Assembly: GCA_009774895.1 (NCBI GenBank)
Contig: VSOO01000024.1
Coordinates: 1-12,511, forward strand
Length of the DNA: 12,511 nt
Direction of reading: 5' to 3'
Origin: Alistipes sp.
GTDB taxonomy: Bacteria; Bacteroidota; Bacteroidia; Bacteroidales; Rikenellaceae
Numbering within the stretch: the first letter of the stretch is position 1; each line of letters begins with the position of its first letter. Of the stretch, positions 7,279 through 12,511 are shown piece after piece. Made by a program: the position numbers and the translations under genes. The notes beneath the pieces were generated by a model, which saw nothing but the letters and a program-made list of their open reading frames with translations, made no database searches and was not told the DNA's origin.

Positions 7279-8289
7279 ATGATACGCGAATTTCACGATA
7301 TTCCGCTCCGCGGCCGCAACAGTTTCGGCATCGAACAGCGGGCGGCGCACCTGGTCGAATGCGACACCGAGGAGGACGTGGCCCGCTTCTTCGCCGCGGG
7401 CATGCCCCGCGAATGGATGGTGCTCGGGGGCGGCAACAACATACTTTTCACGCGCGACTACGGCGGCACGCTGGTCGTGCAGCGCGCCGCGGGCATCCGC
7501 ATCGCGGCCGACGAGGGCGACACGGTTTACGTCGAGGCCGATGCCGGCGTCGAGTGGGACGACCTGGTCGCCTGGGCCGCCGAGCGCGGGCTGTGGGGCA
7601 TCGAGAACCTCTCGCTCATCCCCGGCAAGGCGGGTGCGGCCCCCGTGCAGAACATCGGGGCCTACGGCTGCGAGGCCAAGGAGTCGATCGCGGCCGTGCG
7701 CACCTACTGCCCCGAGACGCGCAACACGCTGGTGATGGACGCCGCGCACTGCGGCTTCGGCTACCGCGAGAGCGTCTTCAAGCATCAGCTGAAAGGCCGC
7801 GCGATCATCACGGCCGTCACGCTGCGCCTCTCGCGCACGCCGCGGCCGCGACTCGGCTACGGCGACCTGGCCCGCGAGACCGAGGCCCGCGGCGGGGCCA
7901 CGCTGCACAACATCCGCGAGGCGGTGTGCGCCATCCGCCGCTCGAAACTGCCCGACCCCGCCGTCGCGGGCAATGCGGGCAGCTTCTTCAAGAACCCCGT
8001 GGTGGCGGAGCACGTGGCGGCGGCGCTGCGCATGCAGCATCCCGACATGCCGCTCTACCCCGCAGCGGAGCCGGGCACGGCGAAGCTCGCCGCGGGATGG
8101 CTCATCGACAAGGCGGGGCTGAAGGGCTATGCGGAGGGCCCCGTGGGCGTGCACGACCGCCAGGCACTGGTGCTGGTCAATCGCGGCGGCGCCACGGGCG
8201 CCGAGGTGCTGGCCTTCGCACGCATGGTACAACAACGGGTCGAGGAGCGCTTCGGCATCCGCATCGACACCGAAGTAAACATCGTCTGA
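7279..8289 (+). CDS. murB: UDP-N-acetylmuramate dehydrogenase (MurB, type I)
   Basis: The 336-residue FAD enzyme reduces UDP-GlcNAc-enolpyruvate to UDP-MurNAc with NADPH, the second committed step of peptidoglycan synthesis, in the cytosol. FAD-binding motifs are VLGGGNNILF (48-57) and IPGKAGAAPVQNIGAYG (114-130). Catalytic residues can be placed by comparison with E. coli MurB: Arg163 in the GYRESVFK loop (161-168), Ser235 in GNAGSFFKNP (231-240), and Glu332 near the C-terminus in IDTEVNIV. The YRESVFK loop and length place it with the E. coli-like type I enzymes. The start is supported by the family's N-terminal pattern (DIPLRGRNSFGIE) and by the absence of another Met until residue 42, although the promoter box leaves almost no leader. 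It heads the operon; tilS follows after 5 bp. Confidence 0.97.
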   Translation: MIREFHDIPLRGRNSFGIEQRAAHLVECDTEEDVARFFAAGMPREWMVLGGGNNILFTRDYGGTLVVQRAAGIRIAADEGDTVYVEADAGVEWDDLVAWAAERGLWGIENLSLIPGKAGAAPVQNIGAYGCEAKESIAAVRTYCPETRNTLVMDAAHCGFGYRESVFKHQLKGRAIITAVTLRLSRTPRPRLGYGDLARETEARGGATLHNIREAVCAIRRSKLPDPAVAGNAGSFFKNPVVAEHVAAALRMQHPDMPLYPAAEPGTAKLAAGWLIDKAGLKGYAEGPVGVHDRQALVLVNRGGATGAEVLAFARMVQQRVEERFGIRIDTEVNIV

Positions 8290-8294
8290 CGCCC

Positions 8295-9641
8295 ATGAAC
8301 CTCTGCGAAGAATTCTCCCGCTACGTCGGGCGCAACGCCCTCGTGACGCCCGACGACCGCATACTGCTCGCCGTGTCGGGCGGCGTGGACTCGATGGTCA
8401 TGCTGCGGCTCTTCGCCGCGGCGGGATACCGCACGGGCGTGGCCCACTGCAACTTCCAGCTGCGCGGCGCCGAGAGCGACGAGGACGAAGTGCTCGTCGA
8501 GCAGGAGGCCGCACGCCACGGCATGCCTTTCTACAACCGGCGGTTCGACACCGCAGCCGAAATGGAGCGCACGGGCGACTCGATGGAGATCGCGGCGCGG
8601 CGCCTGCGCTACGCCTGGTTCGACGAGCTGAGCCGCGCGCACGGCTACACGGCCGTGGCCGTGGCGCACCACGCCGACGACTCGATCGAGACCTTCTTCA
8701 TCAACCTGCTGCGCGGCACGGGGCTGCGCGGCCTGACGGGCATATCGGTGCAGAACGGCCGTGTGATCCGGCCCCTGATGTTCGCCTCGCGCAAGGAGAT
8801 TCTCGAATACGCCGTGGCGCACCGCATTCCGTTCCGCGAGGATTCGTCGAACCGCTCGACCAAATACCTGCGCAACAAGATCCGTCTCGGACTCATCCCC
8901 CGCATCCGGGAGATCAACCCCAAATTCACGGGGCTGATGCGCCGCAACCTCGCACGCCTGACCGACGCCCAGCGCTTCATCAACCACGGCATCGAACGCA
9001 TACGCGACCGGATCGTCACCACGGAGGACGGCACCGACACGATCCGCACCGACCGGATCGACCCGGCATTCCCGCGCGGATTCGTGATCTACGAACTCCT
9101 CAGCTCGGCCTACGGATTCAAGGGCGACGTGATCGACGCCCTGTGCCGTGCGCTCGACGCGGGGCTCTCGGGCCGCCGCTTCCACTCCAGGGACTACACG
9201 GCGGTCACCGACCGCGACGGGGCGATCGTCGTGCGCCGCACCGAGCCCGACGATCCGTGCGAGGTGGCCGTGCCCGAGGGTGCGCCCCGCATCTACTGCG
9301 GCAACTCGGTGCTCTACTTCGAACGGCTCGACATCGACACCATACGCAACTTCGGCGTGCCGGAGCACATCGCCCAGCTCGACGCCGACAAGCTCCGCGC
9401 GCCGCTCACGGTGCGCCGCTGGCGCGAGGGCGACTGGTTCATACCCTACGGCATGGCGGGCAAGAAGAAGATCAGCGACTTCCTGATCGACCGCAAGGTC
9501 CCGCTGCCCGAGAAGCAGCGCCAGTTCGTGCTGCTGTCGGGCGACGACATCGTGTGGGTCATCGGCCGCCGCATCGACGACCGCTACCGCCTCACGGCGT
9601 CCACCGAGAACGTGCTGCGCATAACCAAGGAGATCGTCTGA
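8295..9641 (+). CDS. tilS: tRNA(Ile)-lysidine synthetase TilS
   Basis: The 448-residue enzyme uses ATP to attach lysine to C34 of tRNA-Ile(CAU), switching its codon reading from AUG to AUA. The N-terminal PP-loop ATPase domain has SGGVDS at 28-33, HCNFQLRGAESDEDE from 51, VAHHADDSIETFFINLLRG from 123, and the REDSSN...YLRNKIR stretch (181-197) typical of TilS. A C-terminal domain (about 367-448, with RRWREGDWFIPYGMAGKKKISD) matches the TilS_C domain that recognises the acceptor end. Length suits two-domain bacterial TilS. It begins 5 bp after murB, and its stop overlaps the holA ATG by one base, so coupled translation is likely. All PP-loop residues are intact. In many bacteria tilS lies next to hpt or ftsH; here it is with murB and holA instead. 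Confidence 0.96.
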   Translation: MNLCEEFSRYVGRNALVTPDDRILLAVSGGVDSMVMLRLFAAAGYRTGVAHCNFQLRGAESDEDEVLVEQEAARHGMPFYNRRFDTAAEMERTGDSMEIAARRLRYAWFDELSRAHGYTAVAVAHHADDSIETFFINLLRGTGLRGLTGISVQNGRVIRPLMFASRKEILEYAVAHRIPFREDSSNRSTKYLRNKIRLGLIPRIREINPKFTGLMRRNLARLTDAQRFINHGIERIRDRIVTTEDGTDTIRTDRIDPAFPRGFVIYELLSSAYGFKGDVIDALCRALDAGLSGRRFHSRDYTAVTDRDGAIVVRRTEPDDPCEVAVPEGAPRIYCGNSVLYFERLDIDTIRNFGVPEHIAQLDADKLRAPLTVRRWREGDWFIPYGMAGKKKISDFLIDRKVPLPEKQRQFVLLSGDDIVWVIGRRIDDRYRLTASTENVLRITKEIV

Positions 9642-10711
9642 TGGCCAAAACGACCCTGAAATTCCGCGACTCGGCAGCCGCCTACGAGCGCCTCGCGGCC
9701 GACATCCGGGCCCGTCGCTTCGCCCCCCTCTACCTGCTCATGGGCGAGGAGAGCTACTTCATCGACGCCCTGGCCGACCTGCTGGCCGAGACGATCCTCG
9801 ACCCGGCAGAGCGGGCCTTCAACCAGCTCACCGTCTACGGCCGCGACACGGACGGCGGACAGGTGGTGAACCTCTGCCGCCAGATGCCCATGATGGGCGC
9901 CTGGCAGGTGGTGATCGTCAGGGAGGCCCAGCAGCTGCGCGGACTCGAAAAACTCGCGCACTACACCCAGAACCCCTCGCCAACGACCATCCTCGTCATC
10001 TGCCACAAGGAGAAGAACGCCGACAAGCGCTCCGCGTTCTACAAGGGCGCGGCGGCCCACGGCACGGTATTCGAGTCGGTGCGGCCGCGCGACTACGAGA
10101 TCGGCCCCTGGCTCACGCAGTTCGCCGCATCGAGGGGCTTCGCGCTCGACACCAAGGCCGCGGCGATGCTCGCCGAACACCTGGGAACCGACATCGCCAA
10201 GATCGCCAACGAGCTGGAAAAGCTGGCCGTGTCGGTGCCCGAAGGCACGAAGCGCATCACAGACAGCGACATCGAGACCTTCACGGGCATATCGAAGGAT
10301 TTCAACAACTTCGAGCTGTGCAAGGCCGTGCTCGCACGCGACACCGAGCGGGCGCTCCGCATCGCCGGCCACTTCGCCCGCAACCCCAAGGAGCATCCGC
10401 TGCTGGTCACGGTCATGGCGCTCTTCGGACAGTTCCGGCAGCTCTTCCTGCTGAACTACCTCTTCTGGCAGGCGCGCCGCAAGGGCACGCCCGTGCCGCC
10501 CGACGGCGAACTGATGCGCGTATTGAAAGTAAACAACCCCTACGCCGTCGGCGAGCTGCGCCAGGCACTGCCCGCATGGCCCAACAAACGGGTTTTCGCC
10601 ATCCTGGGCCTGCTGCGCGAGTACGACGCCAAAAGCAAGGGCATCAACGCAGGCGGCGCCCCCGACGGCGAGCTGCTGCGCGAACTGCTGCTCCGCATTC
10701 TGCTCCCATGA
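9641..10711 (+). CDS. holA: DNA polymerase III subunit delta
   Basis: The 356-residue clamp-loader subunit is the wrench that opens the beta sliding clamp. The N-terminal domain opens with APLYLLMGEESYFIDALADL (28-47), typical of delta, where the degenerate ATPase fold lacks a working Walker A motif. Other family marks are the WQVVIVREAQQL strand-helix (88-99), TTILVICHKEKNADKRSAFYK (115-135), and the LGTDIAKIANELEKL helix (about 177-191) at the end of the AAA-like region. The C-terminal part (about 225-356) is the helical collar domain. Length is normal (about 340-360). The ATG overlaps the tilS stop (TGATG), and its own stop overlaps the next gene's ATG (ATGA). The gene is complete with no oddities. 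Confidence 0.95.
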   Translation: MAKTTLKFRDSAAAYERLAADIRARRFAPLYLLMGEESYFIDALADLLAETILDPAERAFNQLTVYGRDTDGGQVVNLCRQMPMMGAWQVVIVREAQQLRGLEKLAHYTQNPSPTTILVICHKEKNADKRSAFYKGAAAHGTVFESVRPRDYEIGPWLTQFAASRGFALDTKAAAMLAEHLGTDIAKIANELEKLAVSVPEGTKRITDSDIETFTGISKDFNNFELCKAVLARDTERALRIAGHFARNPKEHPLLVTVMALFGQFRQLFLLNYLFWQARRKGTPVPPDGELMRVLKVNNPYAVGELRQALPAWPNKRVFAILGLLREYDAKSKGINAGGAPDGELLRELLLRILLP

Positions 10712-11427
10712 CCGAGGCCTACATGAACAAGAAGATCCACACGCTCGACGGAAACGTCCGCCACCTCGACGCCCACATCGCCGCGGCGGACAAAGCCTCA
10801 CGCGCGCTCTTCGGCCGTGCGTTCCGCCCCGACGCCGCGGCGCTGGCCGCACGCATCGGCGCGACGCTCGCGGCGGAACGGCCGCCCCACGACCGCTCGG
10901 CCTTTGTGCGCCTCCTGCTCGCCCCCTGCGGCGAGGCGACGCTCCGCTTCGCGGGCGTGTCGCTCTACCGCGGCTACGACCTGCGCACGGTGCGGCCCGA
11001 GGCGGTAAGCCTCGTCTACGACCTGCCGCTGGGCGAATACCCCACCTCGGCACAGGAGGCGGCCGACGCCCTGGCCGCGGCGCGCGCCGCGGCCCTCGGA
11101 GCCCGCTGTGCGGTGCGGTGCGACAGCGGCGGCGTCGTACGCTCGGCGGACGGCGCCCCCCTCTTCGCCGCGGCGGGACACCGTGCGGTCACCCCGCCCG
11201 GACCGCGGAGCGCCGCAGCCACGGCAGCCGCTGCCGCGATCGAAGCGGCAGGAATGACGCTCGAAGTGCGGCCGCTGCGCCGCGAGGAGCTGACGGCATT
11301 CGAGGAGCTCTTCTACTTCGACCACCGGGGCGTGACCTCCCTGTCCCGGTGCGACGGCGCACTGCTCATGGACATCGCCGCCGCCCGCGTGGCGCATGCC
11401 GCCGCTGCGGGGAATTTCGGCGAATAG
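10708..11427 (+). CDS. Class IV aminotransferase-like protein lacking the PLP lysine
   Basis: The 239-residue protein is Ala- and Arg-rich, with no signal or membrane segment. The sequence follows the outline of the class IV PLP fold: an N-terminal DGNVRHLDAHIAAADKASRALFG (14-36) like the start of aminodeoxychorismate lyases, VRLLLAPCGEATLRF (67-81), a middle helix EAADALAAARAAALGA (117-132), a turn CDSGGVVRSADGAPLF (138-153), TPP (162-164), and an EELTAFEELFYFDHRGVTSLSR segment (193-214). The only lysines are residues 8, 9 and 29, so the catalytic lysine expected about 33 residues before VVRSADGA is missing. I infer a dead or repurposed relative; classic transaminase or lyase activity is unlikely. 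The family call is from pattern, not a search. It overlaps holA by 4 bp (ATGA); a second ATG at 10723 would give 234 residues. Confidence 0.6.
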   Translation: MTEAYMNKKIHTLDGNVRHLDAHIAAADKASRALFGRAFRPDAAALAARIGATLAAERPPHDRSAFVRLLLAPCGEATLRFAGVSLYRGYDLRTVRPEAVSLVYDLPLGEYPTSAQEAADALAAARAAALGARCAVRCDSGGVVRSADGAPLFAAAGHRAVTPPGPRSAAATAAAAAIEAAGMTLEVRPLRREELTAFEELFYFDHRGVTSLSRCDGALLMDIAAARVAHAAAAGNFGE

Positions 11428-11436
11428 GTTTTCGCC
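11419..11436. repeat. Short inverted repeat across the stop codon of the last operon gene
   Basis: GGCGAA (11419-11424) pairs with TTCGCC (11431-11436) around a 6-nt loop that contains the TAG stop. It has no T run after it, so it is not a typical intrinsic terminator, but it is the only hairpin I found close to the operon end. Confidence 0.4.
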
Positions 11437-11540
11437 CGACGGCACCCAACGGCACCCGACGGCACCCGACGGCACCCGACGGCACCCGACGGCACCCGAC
11501 CGCCACGTACCGCACGCATCGGCATGCATCGGCATGCAAG
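11434..11540. repeat. Direct repeat array with 10-bp period
   Basis: Five identical copies of GGCACCCGAC run from 11451 to 11500, preceded by one variant copy (GGCACCCAAC, 11441-11450) and a partial one (GCCCGAC, 11434-11440). Downstream the 10-bp rhythm continues with diverged units: CGCCACGTAC, CGCACGCATC, GGCATGCATC and GGCATGCAAG (11501-11540), the last two forming a second mini-repeat with GCATGC palindromes 10 bp apart. The array begins 6 bp after the stop of the upstream gene. The period is not a multiple of three and equals about one DNA helix turn. Confidence 0.9.
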
Positions 11541-11722
11541 GCAGCCGCATGATGCACAGACAGCCCGTCGGCACACCGTGCCGTGCAGGTCGCACCGGAC
11601 CGCAGCCTCCGGCGGCTTTCACCGCCGCGGACGCGGCCCCTCTCCCCGCCTGCGCAACGAAACGGACGCCCCGCACATCCCTTACGCCCCGATCCGCGTA
11701 TCCGCCCCTTGAATTTCGAAAA

Positions 11723-11747
11723 CCGGGGAAACCGAAACCTTCCCCGG
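11723..11747. repeat. 8-bp inverted repeat upstream of the DUF6549-like gene
   Basis: CCGGGGAA (11723-11730) pairs perfectly with TTCCCCGG (11740-11747) around a 9-nt loop. There is no T run after it, so an operator or an RNA hairpin is as likely as a terminator. It lies just before the weak promoter-like box. Confidence 0.5.
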
Positions 11748-11752
11748 GCGGT

Positions 11753-11760
11753 TATATTCG
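11753..11760 (+). promoter_or_regulatory. Weak promoter-like -7 box of the DUF6549-like gene
   Basis: TATATTCG matches TAnnTTTG except for one base and is the best candidate in the stretch. No TTTG stands 19-21 bp upstream. If used, it would give a leader of about 43 nt before the ATG at 11810. Confidence 0.35.
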
Positions 11761-11809
11761 CCGTTTCGAACCGGCAGCGGGGTATTCCCGCCGCACAAAA
11801 CCCACGCAC

Positions 11810-12391
11810 ATGAACAGATTCCTATTGCTCTACGCCCTCTGCGCGACGGCGCTGCTCGTCGCGTACGCCCGCGACAGCCGCCGCGAAATCCAACGCCTCA
11901 CCGAGAATCAGGCCGTCCTCGGCTCCGAGGCGGCGGCCTACCGCACGCAGCTGGGCGAAGCCGCGGCCTCGGCACAGGTGCTCCGGCTGCGCTGCGCCGA
12001 ATTCGAACGGCTGCGTGCCGAGGATGCCGAGCGCATCCGCCGCCTCGGCATCCGCCTGCGCCGCACCGAGGCCGCGGCACGCAGCGCGACACAGACCCGG
12101 CTCGCACTGGAAGCCCCGCTGCGCGACACGGTGTTCCTCCGCGACACGATCCGCGACACCGTGCGCACGTTCCGCTGGCACGACCCCTGGGTCGCCGTCG
12201 AGGGCACGATCGCCCGCGACTCGGTGCACTGCCGCGTGGCGAGCACCGACACCCTGCATCAGATCGTGCACCGCATACCGCGCCGCTTCCTCTTCATCCG
12301 CTGGGGCACCAAGGCCCTGCGGCAGGAGATCGTGTCGTCCAACCCCCACACGCGGATCGTGCACACCGAATACGTGAAGATCGAGCGCTGA
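11810..12391 (+). CDS. DUF6549-like membrane-anchored coiled-coil protein, phage-type
   Basis: The 193-residue protein has one N-terminal hydrophobic segment (RFLLLYALCATALLVAYA, 3-20) with few preceding charges, then a coiled coil rich in Arg, Glu, Ala and Leu (about 21-100), then three RDT repeats (105-118). The C-terminal part carries RWHDPWVAVEGTI (122-134), TDTLHQIVHRIPRRFLFIRWGTKALRQE and SNPHTRIVHTEYVKI. This C-terminus is what I recognise as the DUF6549 family of Bacteroidales phage, prophage and related loci; family assignment is from memory. The build (one membrane anchor plus periplasmic coiled coil) resembles an inner-membrane spanin, but no lysozyme, holin or other phage gene is in view. 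It stands alone downstream of a housekeeping operon, so it may be a domesticated or stray phage gene. The ATG at 11810 gives the hydrophobic N-terminus; earlier starts add low-complexity sequence. Confidence 0.72.
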   Translation: MNRFLLLYALCATALLVAYARDSRREIQRLTENQAVLGSEAAAYRTQLGEAAASAQVLRLRCAEFERLRAEDAERIRRLGIRLRRTEAAARSATQTRLALEAPLRDTVFLRDTIRDTVRTFRWHDPWVAVEGTIARDSVHCRVASTDTLHQIVHRIPRRFLFIRWGTKALRQEIVSSNPHTRIVHTEYVKIER

Positions 12392-12414
12392 GCCCGCACG
12401 CCGCGGCCCGGGCT
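12391..12414. repeat. GC-rich inverted repeat right after the DUF6549-like stop
   Basis: AGCCCG (12391-12396) pairs with CGGGCT (12409-12414) around a 12-nt GC-rich loop. It directly follows the gene but has no T run, so terminator function is doubtful. The remaining bases to the window end are C-rich; an ATG at 12497 is too close to the edge to judge as a gene start. Confidence 0.35.
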
Positions 12415-12511
12415 CCCGTCCGACCCCGGAAGCGCTGCGGCCGTCCGGCCCCGCCCCATCCGTCCCCGCCCCCCGCACCGCAAACAATCGCCCGGCATGG
12501 CGGCGGTGTCG

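Larger units (their letters stand above)
11428..11809. other. 382-bp non-coding region between the operon and the DUF6549-like gene
   Basis: I see no gene here. A plus-strand frame happens to be open across it into the following gene, but its product is low complexity, rich in Pro, Arg, Thr and His, made by translating the 10-bp repeats, and has no family resemblance. The stretch holds the 10-bp repeat array (11434-11540), a GC-rich unannotatable part (11541-11710), a hairpin (11723-11747) and a weak -7-like box (11753-11760). Confidence 0.7.

Noticed and set aside
11434..11540. CRISPR array.
   Set aside because: The units are 10 bp and directly adjacent, with no spacers, and no cas genes are present.
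11396..11809. Upstream extension of the DUF6549-like protein through the repeat region.
   Set aside because: It is just translated 10-bp repeats and GC-rich spacer; the ATG at 11810 places the membrane anchor at the N-terminus as expected.
12392..12511. Possible start of another gene at the ATG at 12497, and a minus-strand frame over this stretch.
   Set aside because: Only five codons are visible on the plus strand, and the minus-strand frame is low complexity and antisense to the DUF6549-like gene.

Overview
The window looks like a GC-rich member of the Bacteroidetes, most likely an Alistipes/Rikenellaceae-type gut bacterium. Three things point there: several TAnnTTTG (-7) promoter boxes of the Bacteroidetes type, the Bacteroidetes-style V-type ATPase gene order with the DUF2764 protein between subunits E and A, and the DUF4301 and DUF6549-like proteins that I know mainly from this phylum. 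The genus is inference; no rRNA, tRNA or taxonomic marker is present.

Layout: positions 1-5586 (minus strand) hold the front part of a V/A-type ATPase operon, transcribed right to left in the order E, DUF2764, A, B, D, I. Spacers are 10 bp or less, D and I overlap by 4 bp, and subunit I runs off the left edge. The operon has a -7 box at 5628-5635, overlapped by a 15-bp palindrome. Just upstream is a strong intrinsic terminator (5703-5753) that closes the DUF4301 gene (5771-7204, minus). This protein resembles a UDP-sugar-pyrophosphorylase-like nucleotidyltransferase.

A compact 74-bp divergent promoter region (7205-7278) separates DUF4301 from a plus-strand housekeeping operon: murB, tilS, holA and a short class IV aminotransferase-like gene that lacks any lysine where the PLP lysine should be (7279-11427). 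Its members are separated by 5 bp or overlap by 1 and 4 bp, so translational coupling is likely. The genes serve unrelated jobs: peptidoglycan precursor reduction, tRNA-Ile2 wobble modification and the replication clamp loader.

Positions 11428-11809 are non-coding. They carry a 10-bp tandem repeat that decays into related 10-bp units, a GC-rich hairpin and a weak promoter-like box. A small membrane-anchored coiled-coil protein of the DUF6549 type follows (11810-12391), of a kind often seen in Bacteroidales phages and prophages. The last 120 bp are GC-rich and hold no supported gene.

I see no CRISPR array, insertion sequence, tRNA or rRNA, and no clear novel defence or mobile system. The most interesting items are the divergent promoter with an apparently leaderless murB, the 10-bp repeat array, the lysine-less class IV protein, the palindrome at the V-ATPase start site and the nucleotidyltransferase-like DUF4301 protein.
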